Source: Martinezella lusitana
GTDB taxonomy: Bacteria > Pseudomonadota > Alphaproteobacteria > Rhizobiales > Rhizobiaceae
Length of the DNA stretch: 64,000 nucleotides
NCBI RefSeq assembly: GCF_010668395.1
Contig: NZ_WUEY01000007.1
Span: 62,001-126,000 of the forward strand
Direction: 5' to 3'
This document shows positions 1 through 7,510 of the stretch, one piece after another. The position numbers and the translations under genes are program-made. A model generated the notes under the pieces. The model saw only the letters and a list, made by a program, of their open reading frames with translations, did not search any database and had not been told where the DNA came from. Every line of letters starts with the position of its first letter. Position 1 is the stretch's first letter.

Positions 1-316
1 CGGACCATCGCGACAGCAGAATGCGCCGCTCCTCGTCCTTGACATGAACGCGCAGCCATTCCTGCAAGACTTCCTCCGCCCGACTGATCGCCGCGGCACT
101 CGGACGATAGCGGACACGGATTTCGGCGTGATCCAGTGGCTCGGGCAGAACCTCCGGCCAGAGCGTGCGCATTCTGTCGGGGCGAACGCCGCGCACATCG
201 AGATGAACCATCGTATCGGCAGCCTCGACGAAGCGCGCGCGCACGATAATGCTCAAATCCGCGATCTCTGCCGCACGTTGGGAAAGATCGTCAAACTGCA
301 AGGCGGGACGATGCAT
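1..316 (-). CDS. Phage/mobile-element-type hypothetical protein, C-terminus outside window
   Basis: An open frame runs leftward from the ATG at 316 to the window edge without a stop (about 105 codons seen). It is predicted soluble, with no membrane segment. A central stretch contains RMRTLWPEVLPEPLDHAEIR, followed by a helix-rich part (AISRAEEVLQEWLRVHV). The start overlaps the end of the upstream gene by about 26 nt, so the two are probably translationally coupled in the leftward operon controlled from about 1.6 kb. It recalls a family of prophage-encoded proteins with a C-terminal HTH (possibly DUF6362), but the diagnostic end lies outside the window. Function unknown. Confidence 0.65.
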   Translation of the reverse strand, partial: MHRPALQFDDLSQRAAEIADLSIIVRARFVEAADTMVHLDVRGVRPDRMRTLWPEVLPEPLDHAEIRVRYRPSAAAISRAEEVLQEWLRVHVKDEERRILLSRWS

Positions 317-707
317 CAAGGCGTATCTCCAATTCATGATAGATCAGCGTGCGCAACGTCGCGCGCACGGGCCAGGGCCGTCGCGCTACCGCATCGGTGC
401 GCAACGAACCGAGCGGGATATCGTCGAAGGCGCCCAGCAGGTCACCCGGGCGCTGCAGCGCCCAATCCTGACGCTGCACGAGAACATCGGAAACGGCCCC
501 GATGGTATCAGACCAGAGTTCGTCGCGATTCTTGCCGGTCTGCCGGATGCAGCGCAGAACGAAAACCAGATGACCGTCGCCGTAGCGTCCCCGGATTTCC
601 TGCATAGTCCCTCGCGCGTGGCTTTCCGCCGGTGCGCGCCGACGATGGACAGGAACCAGCTTTATGCCGAGACCATCAAGAAGAAGATCCAGTCTACCTT
701 TGGTCAT
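291..707 (-). CDS. Conserved hypothetical protein of mobile-element early operon
   Basis: 138 aa, starting at the ATG at 707 because a strong AAGGAGG lies about 9 nt upstream; the longer frame to 740 has no ribosome site. The sequence opens MTKGRLDLLLDGLGI and has a protein-like core, DGHLVFVLRCIRQTGKNRDE, then a segment with alternating Leu/Asp. No signal peptide or membrane span. It is the fourth gene of a five-gene leftward run beginning at 1540 and overlaps the next gene. I recognise no domain. The position next to a cI-like repressor suggests a phage regulatory or replication-accessory role, which is inference only. Confidence 0.6.
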   Translation of the reverse strand: MTKGRLDLLLDGLGIKLVPVHRRRAPAESHARGTMQEIRGRYGDGHLVFVLRCIRQTGKNRDELWSDTIGAVSDVLVQRQDWALQRPGDLLGAFDDIPLGSLRTDAVARRPWPVRATLRTLIYHELEIRLDASSRLAV

Positions 708-753
708 AGCCGCTCGCCTCCTTTCGCATTGAATTTGCAATGTTCGCGTTGCC

Positions 754-1038
754 CTATGCCAAGCTTTCCGTCGCCGCCGTCACGCTCGCGGATTTCGGTT
801 TGAAGAAGGCTTCCGCCTTATGGATCGCCTCAACCCTCGCCCCATCCCGCAGCATCGGCGTGTTGAGATAGGCGACCATCGCCTCGCCCGCGGCGGCCTT
901 TGCCGCATCTTGCGTGGCGAAGATGATCGGCTCGCCCCGGCTATCCCTGAGGATCTCGTTGGTTGCTCGATGCACCTTGCGAATCCAGCCGTGATGACCG
1001 CCGGCTACGGCTTCGCTTCCGATTTGAAATTTATTCAT
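754..1038 (-). CDS. Small hypothetical protein (94 aa)
   Basis: The start at 1038 is chosen over the longer frame because GGAGGAGG sits at the ideal distance upstream. The protein begins MNKFQIGSEAVAGGHHGW. It is soluble and rich in Ala/Glu, with no membrane segment or cysteine motif. Residues around RDSRGEPIIFATQDAAKAAA look like a small alpha/beta fold with a helix suited to substrate or DNA contact, but I recognise no family. Third gene of the leftward operon that starts beside the repressor gene; probably an early gene of a prophage or integrated element. Confidence 0.6.
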   Translation of the reverse strand: MNKFQIGSEAVAGGHHGWIRKVHRATNEILRDSRGEPIIFATQDAAKAAAGEAMVAYLNTPMLRDGARVEAIHKAEAFFKPKSASVTAATESLA

Positions 1039-1115
1039 GGCAGCCTCCTCCGGCCCTGAGCCGGATCCGTTCGTTGAGTTTTTCATTGGTATGTGAGGGA
1101 GAGCGGCAGTAGCCG

Positions 1116-1334
1116 TCAGCGGGTTCCGATGAGGTGTTCCGATCTCTCGGCGCCAGCAATTTGGTCGTCGGACCTTCGGAAATGCACCTGATCTCCCTCC
1201 GGCGCACCGCAATTCCCATCACCTTCGTATCCGGACGACGATCCGCAGAAGATCGATTTCACCGCGACCAGCATGGTGCCGAAAAAGATGGCCGCACCGA
1301 CACAGGCCAGAAAGCCTTGAAACAATTCGCTCAC
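1116..1334 (-). CDS. Small single-span membrane protein
   Basis: 72 aa. It starts with GTG at 1334, which overlaps the stop of the preceding zinc-ribbon gene in a GTGA arrangement, a sign of translational coupling. Residues 5-30 (FQGFLACVGAAIFFGTMLVA) form one hydrophobic segment. The C-terminal half is polar and probably cytoplasmic. No known family. Small membrane proteins in phage early regions sometimes act in superinfection exclusion or lysis, but nothing here shows that. Confidence 0.5.
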   Translation of the reverse strand: MSELFQGFLACVGAAIFFGTMLVAVKSIFCGSSSGYEGDGNCGAPEGDQVHFRRSDDQIAGAERSEHLIGTR

Positions 1335-1540
1335 CGCAGGTTCCTCCCCATCTCGGACATTTCGACTGCCGGCTCGCCATCGATCATCTCGACAGGCTGG
1401 ACACTCGTGTCGCAGCCCTCACAGTGCCGCTCGATGACTTCCGCGATCGACAGGGTTCGCCGACAGTCGGGGCAAACCCAGAAGCGGTCGAAATATCTCG
1501 CGCGCGTCGAAGTCTTTCCGTCCCTTCCGCCTGCGCCCAT
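1331..1540 (-). CDS. Zinc-ribbon protein (69 aa)
   Basis: The start is set at the ATG at 1540 because GGAGG lies 7 nt upstream; an in-frame GTG at 1558 would add six residues but overlaps that site. Two Cys pairs, CPDC near residue 23 and CEGC near residue 41, make a four-Cys zinc ribbon, typical of small nucleic-acid-binding phage proteins. It is the first gene of the leftward operon, divergent from the repressor gene. The operator-like word overlaps its predicted promoter (TTGACA-16-CATAAT), so it is probably repressed by the 1699-2487 product. Exact role unknown. Confidence 0.6.
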   Translation of the reverse strand: MGAGGRDGKTSTRARYFDRFWVCPDCRRTLSIAEVIERHCEGCDTSVQPVEMIDGEPAVEMSEMGRNLR

Positions 1541-1630
1541 GCCATCACCTCCAGCCACACTCGCCCAAAGCCCGCAGTTCGGCCTGCGTCACCGCCCACG
1601 TCGAATTGCGTCGCAGGCATCTTGATAGAC

Positions 1631-1674
1631 ACAAATTATGTTGATAATAATGTTCATGTCAACATTATTTATGT
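1631..1674. promoter_or_regulatory. Divergent promoter with two operator-like sites
   Basis: Between the zinc-ribbon gene and the repressor gene. Site A is ACAAATTATGTTGATA (1631-1646, forward). Site B is ATGTCAACATTATTT (1656-1670), the exact reverse complement of AAATAATGTTGACAT found again at 2541-2555. On the minus strand site B contains TTGACA (1662-1657), and 16 nt further lies CATAAT (1640-1635), a near-consensus promoter for the leftward operon. Rightward, TTGATA (1641-1646) may serve the repressor gene. Repressor binding here would shut the leftward operon and autoregulate the repressor (inference). Confidence 0.6.
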
Positions 1675-1698
1675 CGGAAATTTTGCAAAGGTCGAGAG

Positions 1699-2487
1699 AT
1701 GCAGAAATCCATGGGCGAACGACTGAGGGCGGCGCGCGAAGCCGCAAATTATCCATCGGCCACGAAAGCAGCGGAAGCGCTTGGCGTGAGCCTGTCTACC
1801 TATCGAGCACATGAGAACGGGCAGAACGAGTTCAATGCCGAGATTGCCAATCGATATGCCAAGAAATTCGGCACGACGGCCGGCTATCTTCTGACGGGAG
1901 AAGGAGCGCGCACGGCAGCGCGCTTGGCGCCGACCATCGTCACCTCCTTCGATCCCGACGAGCAAGACCAGGACGGTTTTGCCGAAAATGGCGAGGAGCA
2001 TAGCTATAGCCGCGAGCATTGGACGCCGCAGATCGCGGGCGCGACTCCGGAGGTGGATGTCAAGCTGGGGGCCGGAAGCGGCATCGTCGGCGAGGTTATC
2101 AACCTTCCCGTCGGCTCCGGTAATGTTGCCGGCCATAAAATCGTCGCGGAATGGCTTATTCCGATGGGCTATTTGCGGAACGAGGCCAAAGCCTCACCAA
2201 GCCACACCATCATCATGGAAGTCGTCGGCGACTCCATGCAGCCGACCTATATGCCCGGCGATCGCGTCATCGTCGACCTTTCTCAAAACCAGATGACGAC
2301 CGATACCGTCTATGCCATCAGCGACGGTTATTCCGAACCGCAAATCAAACGTCTCCAGCGCGTGCCTTTCACGCAGCCAAGCCAAGTCAAAATCATTTCG
2401 GACAACCCGGCATTGGAAACATTTACGGTCGAGCTCGGGCGATTGACGATCATCGGCCGTATCTGCGGACATATCGCCCGCAAATAA
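1699..2487 (+). CDS. XRE/S24 phage-type repressor (cI/LexA-like)
   Basis: 262 aa. Residues about 1-70 form an XRE-type helix-turn-helix (ATKAAEALGVSLSTYRAHEN). Residues about 150-262 form a peptidase S24/LexA-like domain with the catalytic Ser in VVGDSMQPTYMPGDRVIV and the candidate general-base Lys in QIKRLQR. Such proteins hold prophages silent and are inactivated by RecA-stimulated self-cleavage or by antirepressors. Starts at ATG 1699 after a weak purine-rich site. It is flanked on both sides by the same operator-like word, so it probably controls the divergent leftward operon, the rightward pair and itself. A non-phage S24 regulator of another integrated element remains possible. Confidence 0.9.
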   Translation: MQKSMGERLRAAREAANYPSATKAAEALGVSLSTYRAHENGQNEFNAEIANRYAKKFGTTAGYLLTGEGARTAARLAPTIVTSFDPDEQDQDGFAENGEEHSYSREHWTPQIAGATPEVDVKLGAGSGIVGEVINLPVGSGNVAGHKIVAEWLIPMGYLRNEAKASPSHTIIMEVVGDSMQPTYMPGDRVIVDLSQNQMTTDTVYAISDGYSEPQIKRLQRVPFTQPSQVKIISDNPALETFTVELGRLTIIGRICGHIARK

Positions 2488-2540
2488 GCACCCATGTCGG
2501 CAATGAACACACCGCCTCTTCCGTCGACACGAATCAACAC

Positions 2541-2577
2541 AAATAATGTTGACATTTTTCATGTTGAGTGCCAATAT
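2541..2577 (+). promoter_or_regulatory. Operator copy and rightward promoter
   Basis: AAATAATGTTGACAT (2541-2555) repeats exactly, in opposite orientation, the word upstream of the repressor gene. It contains a perfect TTGACA (2549-2554). With a 17-nt spacer the -10 would be CAATAT (2572-2577), which is poor. It lies immediately before the short rightward genes, so it probably places them under the same repressor. Confidence 0.5.
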
Positions 2578-2822
2578 TCCCATCAAGAGCCGTCGGCACT
2601 GAAAGGAATGAGCCCGCGCAAGGCATAACCTTGCACGAAGTCAGCGAAACCGAACAGCCGCGGATATCGATCGTCGACCTGGAAGAATGCCAAAAGGAGA
2701 CTTCGTTCATGCCCAGAGCGCCGAATACCACAGCGCCAAGGTTGCGGGACATACCGAGAGCCACGAGCCTTGAAGTAGCGAACAAATCCTTCGCGCCAAC
2801 TGCAGGTATGGAGGGGTATTGA
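2568..2822 (+). CDS. Small hypothetical protein, start uncertain
   Basis: Frame of 84 codons from a GTG at 2568. A shorter 37-aa version from the ATG at 2709 has a clear ribosome site (AAGGAG, 2694-2699). The interior LHEVSETEQPRISIVDLEE reads like real protein, which favours the longer form. The stop overlaps the next ATG in TGATG, typical of coupled genes. No domain recognised. The operator copy at 2541 precedes it. Confidence 0.4.
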   Translation: MPIFPSRAVGTERNEPAQGITLHEVSETEQPRISIVDLEECQKETSFMPRAPNTTAPRLRDIPRATSLEVANKSFAPTAGMEGY

Positions 2823-3205
2823 TGCCAATCGACGGTGCCTTTTCCTGCGAATACGCGTTCGATGAGCTCAGTATTCGCCTCTGCGATCGCTGGGAAACCG
2901 GGCTGCTGCTATACGGGCGTGCCGAATTGACATCAGCCGGCGACGACTATGCCGATGAGTTCTACGTTTCAGCGATCCGCCTGGATGGCGGGGCAAGATT
3001 GGCAAGGCCTAGTCTTTTGAATGCTGCCGGCAATTTCGAGATCGAGTTATTTCGCCGGATAGCCGCGGTTATCGAAGACGATAGGACGCATATCGGCCGC
3101 CATGCAGTCGAACTCTTTGCCAATGAGCTGGAGCAATGCAGGCAAGCCGACCATGATCAGGCCCGCAAGATTGAACAGGAACGGATACTGGAACCGATGA
3201 TGTAA
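2822..3205 (+). CDS. Hypothetical protein (127 aa)
   Basis: Starts at ATG 2822, with GGAGGGG about 7 nt upstream, coupled by TGATG to the small frame before it. The N-terminal half looks like a beta-rich domain (IRLCDRWETGLLLYGRAEL). The C-terminal third is a charged helix (ELFANELEQCRQADHDQARK). No signal peptide or membrane span. I recognise no family. As part of the rightward unit next to the repressor and operator, it is probably an element-encoded gene. Confidence 0.6.
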   Translation: MPIDGAFSCEYAFDELSIRLCDRWETGLLLYGRAELTSAGDDYADEFYVSAIRLDGGARLARPSLLNAAGNFEIELFRRIAAVIEDDRTHIGRHAVELFANELEQCRQADHDQARKIEQERILEPMM

Positions 3206-3250
3206 TATGTTCCCGACCTGAAAACGCGTGACTATCGTAGCGAGAAAAAA

Positions 3251-3673
3251 ATGGAGGCCATGGTTGGGATGGAAGTTCCGCAAAGGGAATTCGAGGCGAT
3301 CCGCCGGCTGGAGGAAAAGCTCCATCTTCCGGAGATCCGGCAGTCTCCGGAAGCCACGGGAAACCTCCTTGCGGAGGAGTTTGTCGAATTCGGCAGTTCG
3401 GGAACGATCTACGACGACAGGAATTCGCTTATCGCGAGCCTCGCCGCGGAGAAGTCCGAAACCCCTTCCCCGCCGATCATAGCCCGAGACTATGCCTTCC
3501 GGTCGATTTCACCGGATGCTGTCCTCGTCACATATTGGAGCATCCGGCCGGCGGCAGAAGACGGGCCCGCGCGGCACGTCCTGCGAAGTTCGATCTGGCG
3601 ACGCATCCGCGGTCGGTGGCAGATGATATTTCATCAGGGCACGCCGACGACACCGGATGATCGAATGGTGTAG
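3251..3673 (+). CDS. NTF2-like / DUF4440 domain protein
   Basis: 140 aa. Residues about 12-130 match the DUF4440 (SnoaL/NTF2-like cone fold) layout: an N-terminal helix ending in LLAEEFVEFGSSGTIYDD, a central HxxY-like region, and a C-terminal sheet with WRRIRGRWQMIFHQGTPT, the usual end of this family. Members are small ligand-binding or uncharacterised enzymes. Three in-frame ATGs (3251, 3260, 3269) compete as starts; GGAGG between the first two best fits 3269. Probably host chromosome rather than mobile element. Convergent with the response-regulator gene. Confidence 0.8.
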   Translation: MEAMVGMEVPQREFEAIRRLEEKLHLPEIRQSPEATGNLLAEEFVEFGSSGTIYDDRNSLIASLAAEKSETPSPPIIARDYAFRSISPDAVLVTYWSIRPAAEDGPARHVLRSSIWRRIRGRWQMIFHQGTPTTPDDRMV

Positions 3674-3722
3674 CGCCGGTCTCCTTCGGGATAGCCCGGT
3701 ATATTGCCAAACAGGGAATGGG

Positions 3723-4388
3723 CTAACGCGGCCGAGGTGCGATGCTGTTCGCCTTGCCGTCACCCGTGGCTTCGCCCATCTCCAGGCTATCGGCCATTCG
3801 AATAAGATCGGCGACGGAATCTGCCCGCATCTTCCGCATGACATGGCCGCGATGCACCTTCACGGTGATCTCGCTCAGGCCGATATCCGCCGCGATCTGC
3901 TTGTTCAGCAGCCCCCGCGCAACTAGCGCCATCACTTCGCGTTCGCGTGGCGAAAGCGTCGCAAAGCGCTCTTGGAGATCGGCCGCCGCCGCCTGCTTCC
4001 GGAGCCGGGTGCGATCGATTTCAAGTGCCTGCCGGATGGCATCGAGAAGATCCTGCTCCCGGAATGGCTTCAGAAGAAACTCCACTGCGCCCGCCTTCAT
4101 CGCCCTGACGGACATAGGCACATCGCCGTGCCCGGTCAGGAAGACAATGGGTATCGGATATCCCTTCCTCGCAAGCTCGTCCTGAAAATCGAGGCCGCTC
4201 GCGTCCGGCATCCTGACGTCGAGCACGATGCAGGCCGGCCCTTCCGAACGTGGATAGGCCAGAAAATCCCGCGGCGATGCAAAACCGCGCGTATCATAGC
4301 CGACAGACCGCAAAAGGCTGTCCAGCCCGTCGCGCACGGACGGATCGTCGTCGATCACGTAAACGGTCGGTTGCTGCTCCTGCTGCAT
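3723..4388 (-). CDS. FixJ/NarL-type response regulator
   Basis: 221 aa. Receiver domain at residues 8-120 with the acidic pocket DDD (13-15), phospho-acceptor Asp57 in VLDVRMP and the conserved Lys in LLKPF (about 107). LuxR-type helix-turn-helix at about 143-205 (LSPREREVMALVARGLLNKQ). This is the FixJ subfamily layout. It starts 3 nt after the stop of the kinase gene, so the two form a bicistronic two-component system. Target genes are unknown; the ABC transporter beyond 6.1 kb is on the same strand but 0.6 kb upstream. Confidence 0.93.
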   Translation of the reverse strand: MQQEQQPTVYVIDDDPSVRDGLDSLLRSVGYDTRGFASPRDFLAYPRSEGPACIVLDVRMPDASGLDFQDELARKGYPIPIVFLTGHGDVPMSVRAMKAGAVEFLLKPFREQDLLDAIRQALEIDRTRLRKQAAAADLQERFATLSPREREVMALVARGLLNKQIAADIGLSEITVKVHRGHVMRKMRADSVADLIRMADSLEMGEATGDGKANSIAPRPR

Positions 4389-4391
4389 GCT

Positions 4392-5465
4392 CTACCCCTT
4401 TGCCTTTCCATCCAACGGCAAGGTGAAGCCGAATACGGTCCCATGCGGAAAGTTTGGCGCGGCGTAGATGGTGCCACCATGCGCCTCGATGATCGACCGG
4501 CAGATTGCCAAGCCCATTCCCATGCCATGCGGCTTCGTCGTGTAGAAAGCTTCGAATATTCTGTCCAGCATCTCGGCCGGCATGCCGCTGCCGGTATCGC
4601 GCACGCTGACGGTAACTTTCCGCTCATCCGCTGCGGCGCTGACGAGCAGCTCGCGTGTCTCCGCATCAACCTCCGCCAGGGCCTCGATCGCGTTCATGAC
4701 AAGATTGAGGATCACCTGCTGAAGCTGGACACGATCGCCGGTCACCAGCGGCAGATCGCTCGCCAACTCGGCGCTGAAGTGTATCTGATTGCCGCGGATT
4801 TCGCTGCGCACCAATTCCAGCACGTCAGCAATAGCCTCAACCAGATCGATCCTATCGCGTGAGGGCGATGAGCGCGCCACAAGTCCGCGAACGCGGCCGA
4901 TAACATCGCCCGCTCGCCCCGCATCCGCCACGATTCTCTCAATAGCCCGGCGGGCCTCGTCCTGATCGGCTGGCGTTGCCGAAAGCCACCGCAATGCCGC
5001 ATTGCCGTTGGCGGCAATCGCCGTAATCGGCTGACTGACCTCGTGGGCGATGGAAGTGCCAAGCTCGCCAACGATCATGAGGCGCGACATCCGCGCAAGC
5101 TCCGATTGCGCCTGCCTTGTTCTTGCGTCGAGCCTCTCGATCCTTATGGCAAGATAGGTCGTTGCGCCGATAGCCACCAGGCTGAGTGCACTGTTCACGA
5201 TACCCGCCTGCCAGGCACCATGGCGTGTCAAAAAGTAGCTTGCGATGGTGAGGCCGGCGCAAACGGCGCCGACGATTGCGATCGCTTCGGTGCGACCGGA
5301 GTAAACCGACAGCAGGATCACCGAGACATAGAGGACGGCAAATGCAATCTCCAGATCCGTAATCGTATCACCGATGAAAATGAGACCGGCCAGGATCGTA
5401 ATGCCGAGCCACAGCAAAGGCATTTCCAAAAGATATTTCAGGAACTCGCGCCTCATTTCCTGCAT
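4392..5465 (-). CDS. Membrane sensor histidine kinase
   Basis: About 357 aa from the ATG at 5465; the frame continues to 5579 but that part looks non-coding, and ATG 5456 is another option. Residues about 5-120 contain four to five hydrophobic segments and no large periplasmic loop, so sensing is probably within the membrane. Then HisKA with SIAHEVSQPITAI (H-box), N-box NLVMNAIEAL, DTGSGMP (G1) and MGMGLAICRSII (G2). There is no PAS domain, unlike FixL. It pairs with the adjacent FixJ-like regulator. The signal is unknown. Confidence 0.9.
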   Translation of the reverse strand: MQEMRREFLKYLLEMPLLWLGITILAGLIFIGDTITDLEIAFAVLYVSVILLSVYSGRTEAIAIVGAVCAGLTIASYFLTRHGAWQAGIVNSALSLVAIGATTYLAIRIERLDARTRQAQSELARMSRLMIVGELGTSIAHEVSQPITAIAANGNAALRWLSATPADQDEARRAIERIVADAGRAGDVIGRVRGLVARSSPSRDRIDLVEAIADVLELVRSEIRGNQIHFSAELASDLPLVTGDRVQLQQVILNLVMNAIEALAEVDAETRELLVSAAADERKVTVSVRDTGSGMPAEMLDRIFEAFYTTKPHGMGMGLAICRSIIEAHGGTIYAAPNFPHGTVFGFTLPLDGKAKG

Positions 5466-5615
5466 CCCCGCACCAGCATTCCCACGGCATCGCGTGCACA
5501 GGGAGAACGTTGCCCGACCTGAAGCTCCAAGACAACGGTAACGCTGATCGATATCGCTTCCATACGGCATTGATTTCACTCTATGAACACCGTGCCCGGA
5601 TTGAGGGTGACTTGG

Positions 5616-5981
5616 TCAAGTACGACGGTCATCGTTGTCGTTTCCCGCATGATGATTGAACAGACGGCGGCGTTGGCGACGCCGGAGAATGGCTCGGCTC
5701 GCCCTGTTGAGGCTCGCGGCCCAGCCAAGCAACAGGCGCATCTGGCGCGCAGGCAAAAAACCGCGGAAAAACAGGCGGGTAGCCCAATGCATTAGCCAAT
5801 GCGCGCCCCAGAGAAGTGCCAGCATGCATATCAAGCCGGTACGGTCCTTCAGACGCACCAGTCGTGCGGCGAGATTCCTTCGGATGTGGGAAGATGGCCG
5901 CTTTCCATTGCCTGGCCTGTCTGGCCTGTTTCTGTTGAGCGCTTCCAGGAAGCGGCCGAGCTCTTCGTTGTCTCTGGGCAT
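5616..5981 (-). CDS. Possible small membrane protein (weak)
   Basis: Frame of 121 codons from the ATG at 5981 in a 576-bp stretch (5582-6157) that has no other good gene. Residues about 48-75 (TGLICMLALLWGAHWLMHWA) form a hydrophobic helix flanked by Arg-rich segments. No family recognised and only a poor ribosome site. It could be chance coding in GC-rich DNA. The rest of the interval shows nothing I can name. Confidence 0.3.
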   Translation of the reverse strand: MPRDNEELGRFLEALNRNRPDRPGNGKRPSSHIRRNLAARLVRLKDRTGLICMLALLWGAHWLMHWATRLFFRGFLPARQMRLLLGWAASLNRASRAILRRRQRRRLFNHHAGNDNDDRRT

Positions 5982-6157
5982 GTCGATCCATCCCGCAGCC
6001 GGACAGGCCGCGCGAGCGCAGACCGCCACTACTGGCGGGCTGCTGGGTCTCATGCGCTAAATCCTGCCTTGGCGGCCTATCAAGTTTTGAGATGTTGCAA
6101 AGCCGGTCGCCGCCTCAGCCGGCGGCGACCTTGTCGCGTCTGTTGCCGCCGTGGGTC

Positions 6158-7489
6158 TCAACTCGGGTCCTCCAGCGTGAAGAGATCGGCATTTTCGTCG
6201 TAAGCGAAATATTCCGCATAGCGAGCCCAGTTCGTGACGGCCTTGAGTGTCGTGTCGGCATAGTCTTCCGACATGTAATCCTCCAGTTCGTCCCGGAAGC
6301 GCCGTGCGGGCGCACGATGCGTCGGCCGCTCGTCGAGCACGCGGCGAATATGTGCGGCAAGCGGCACATAGGTCGCGAGATGCTGCTCGAAGAGCTTCTT
6401 GCGCTCGTCGACATCGCTGTCGGAGAAACGCAGCCCGGGCGCGGTCAGCTTGATGTCGCCTCCTTCCAGATCCGCGAAACGCAGAAGCTGCAATGTTTCC
6501 GCAACAGGGAACAAGTCATTGATGCCGAGATGCAGATGGGCAGCCAGCGGCGGCAGGTCGGCCTGGCCGCGATAGGGCTCGGCGGCGACTGTCTCGATGA
6601 GACCGGACATCAGGTTGGTCGACACGCGCGGCAGCTCCATGGCAATGCCCGTGCCCGGGAAAAGCCCGTCGCGGGTTGGCGCACCGGTCTTCACCGTCAT
6701 CCGGGCATAAATATCTTCGACCAACGTGCGGAATGCCGGATCGAGCCGATTGCCGGGTTGCGGCAGATCGACCTTCATCTCGGCAATCACACGACCGGGA
6801 TTCGATCCGAAGATCAAGATACGGTCGCACATCAGCACCGCCTCTTCGATATTGTGGGTCACCATCAGTACCGACTCGATCGGCATCCGGCCTTCGCACC
6901 ACAGATCGAGCAGATCCGTGCGCAGCGTTTCGGCCGTCAGCACGTCGAGCGCCGAAAACGGCTCGTCCATCAGCAGAACCTTGGGACGGACGACAAGCGC
7001 TCGGGCGAGGCCGACACGCTGGCGCATGCCGCCCGACAATTCCTTCGGATAGGCACTCTCGAAACCATCGAGGCCGATGAGGTCGATGGCAGCGAGGGCA
7101 CGCTTGCGCCGTTCGGATGACGCAACGCCCTGAGCCTCCAGGCCGAGTTCGACGTTCTGCAGCACGGTCAGCCAGGGAAACAGAGCAAAACTCTGAAAGA
7201 CCACCGCAACATCGGAGTTGGGGCCGACGACCGGCCGCCCGTTGAACGTGATGTCACCCTTGCTTGGCCGGATCAGGCCGGCGATGGCGCGCAGCAGCGT
7301 GGACTTGCCGGAGCCGGAACGGCCGAGCAAGCCGACGATTTCATTGGGATAGAGCTGAAGGTCGACATTTTCCAGCACGACAAGCGAGCCGGAAGCGCCC
7401 TTGTCATAGGTCTGGCATACCTGCCTGGCCTGGACGAGAGGCGAGTTCCGGGTGATGTCGATCTTCTGGGAGATGGCAGCATTTTCCAT
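6158..7489 (-). CDS. NitT/TauT-type ABC transporter ATPase with AAA-associated C-terminal domain
   Basis: 443 aa. The start at ATG 7489 has GGAG 8 nt upstream. The ATPase domain spans about residues 15-265: Walker A GRSGSGKST, Q-loop VVFQSFALFPWLTV, signature LSGGMRQR, Walker B VLLMDEPF and H-loop VTHN. It is of the nitrate/sulfonate/taurine family. Residues about 295-440 match the extra AAA-associated C-terminal domain found in some of these ATPases, possibly regulatory. The gene lies 21 nt after the permease gene, in one operon. No periplasmic binding-protein gene is nearby, so the substrate cannot be named. Confidence 0.93.
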   Translation of the reverse strand: MENAAISQKIDITRNSPLVQARQVCQTYDKGASGSLVVLENVDLQLYPNEIVGLLGRSGSGKSTLLRAIAGLIRPSKGDITFNGRPVVGPNSDVAVVFQSFALFPWLTVLQNVELGLEAQGVASSERRKRALAAIDLIGLDGFESAYPKELSGGMRQRVGLARALVVRPKVLLMDEPFSALDVLTAETLRTDLLDLWCEGRMPIESVLMVTHNIEEAVLMCDRILIFGSNPGRVIAEMKVDLPQPGNRLDPAFRTLVEDIYARMTVKTGAPTRDGLFPGTGIAMELPRVSTNLMSGLIETVAAEPYRGQADLPPLAAHLHLGINDLFPVAETLQLLRFADLEGGDIKLTAPGLRFSDSDVDERKKLFEQHLATYVPLAAHIRRVLDERPTHRAPARRFRDELEDYMSEDYADTTLKAVTNWARYAEYFAYDENADLFTLEDPS

Positions 7490-7510
7490 GTTCAATTCTC
7501 CGATCTGGAG

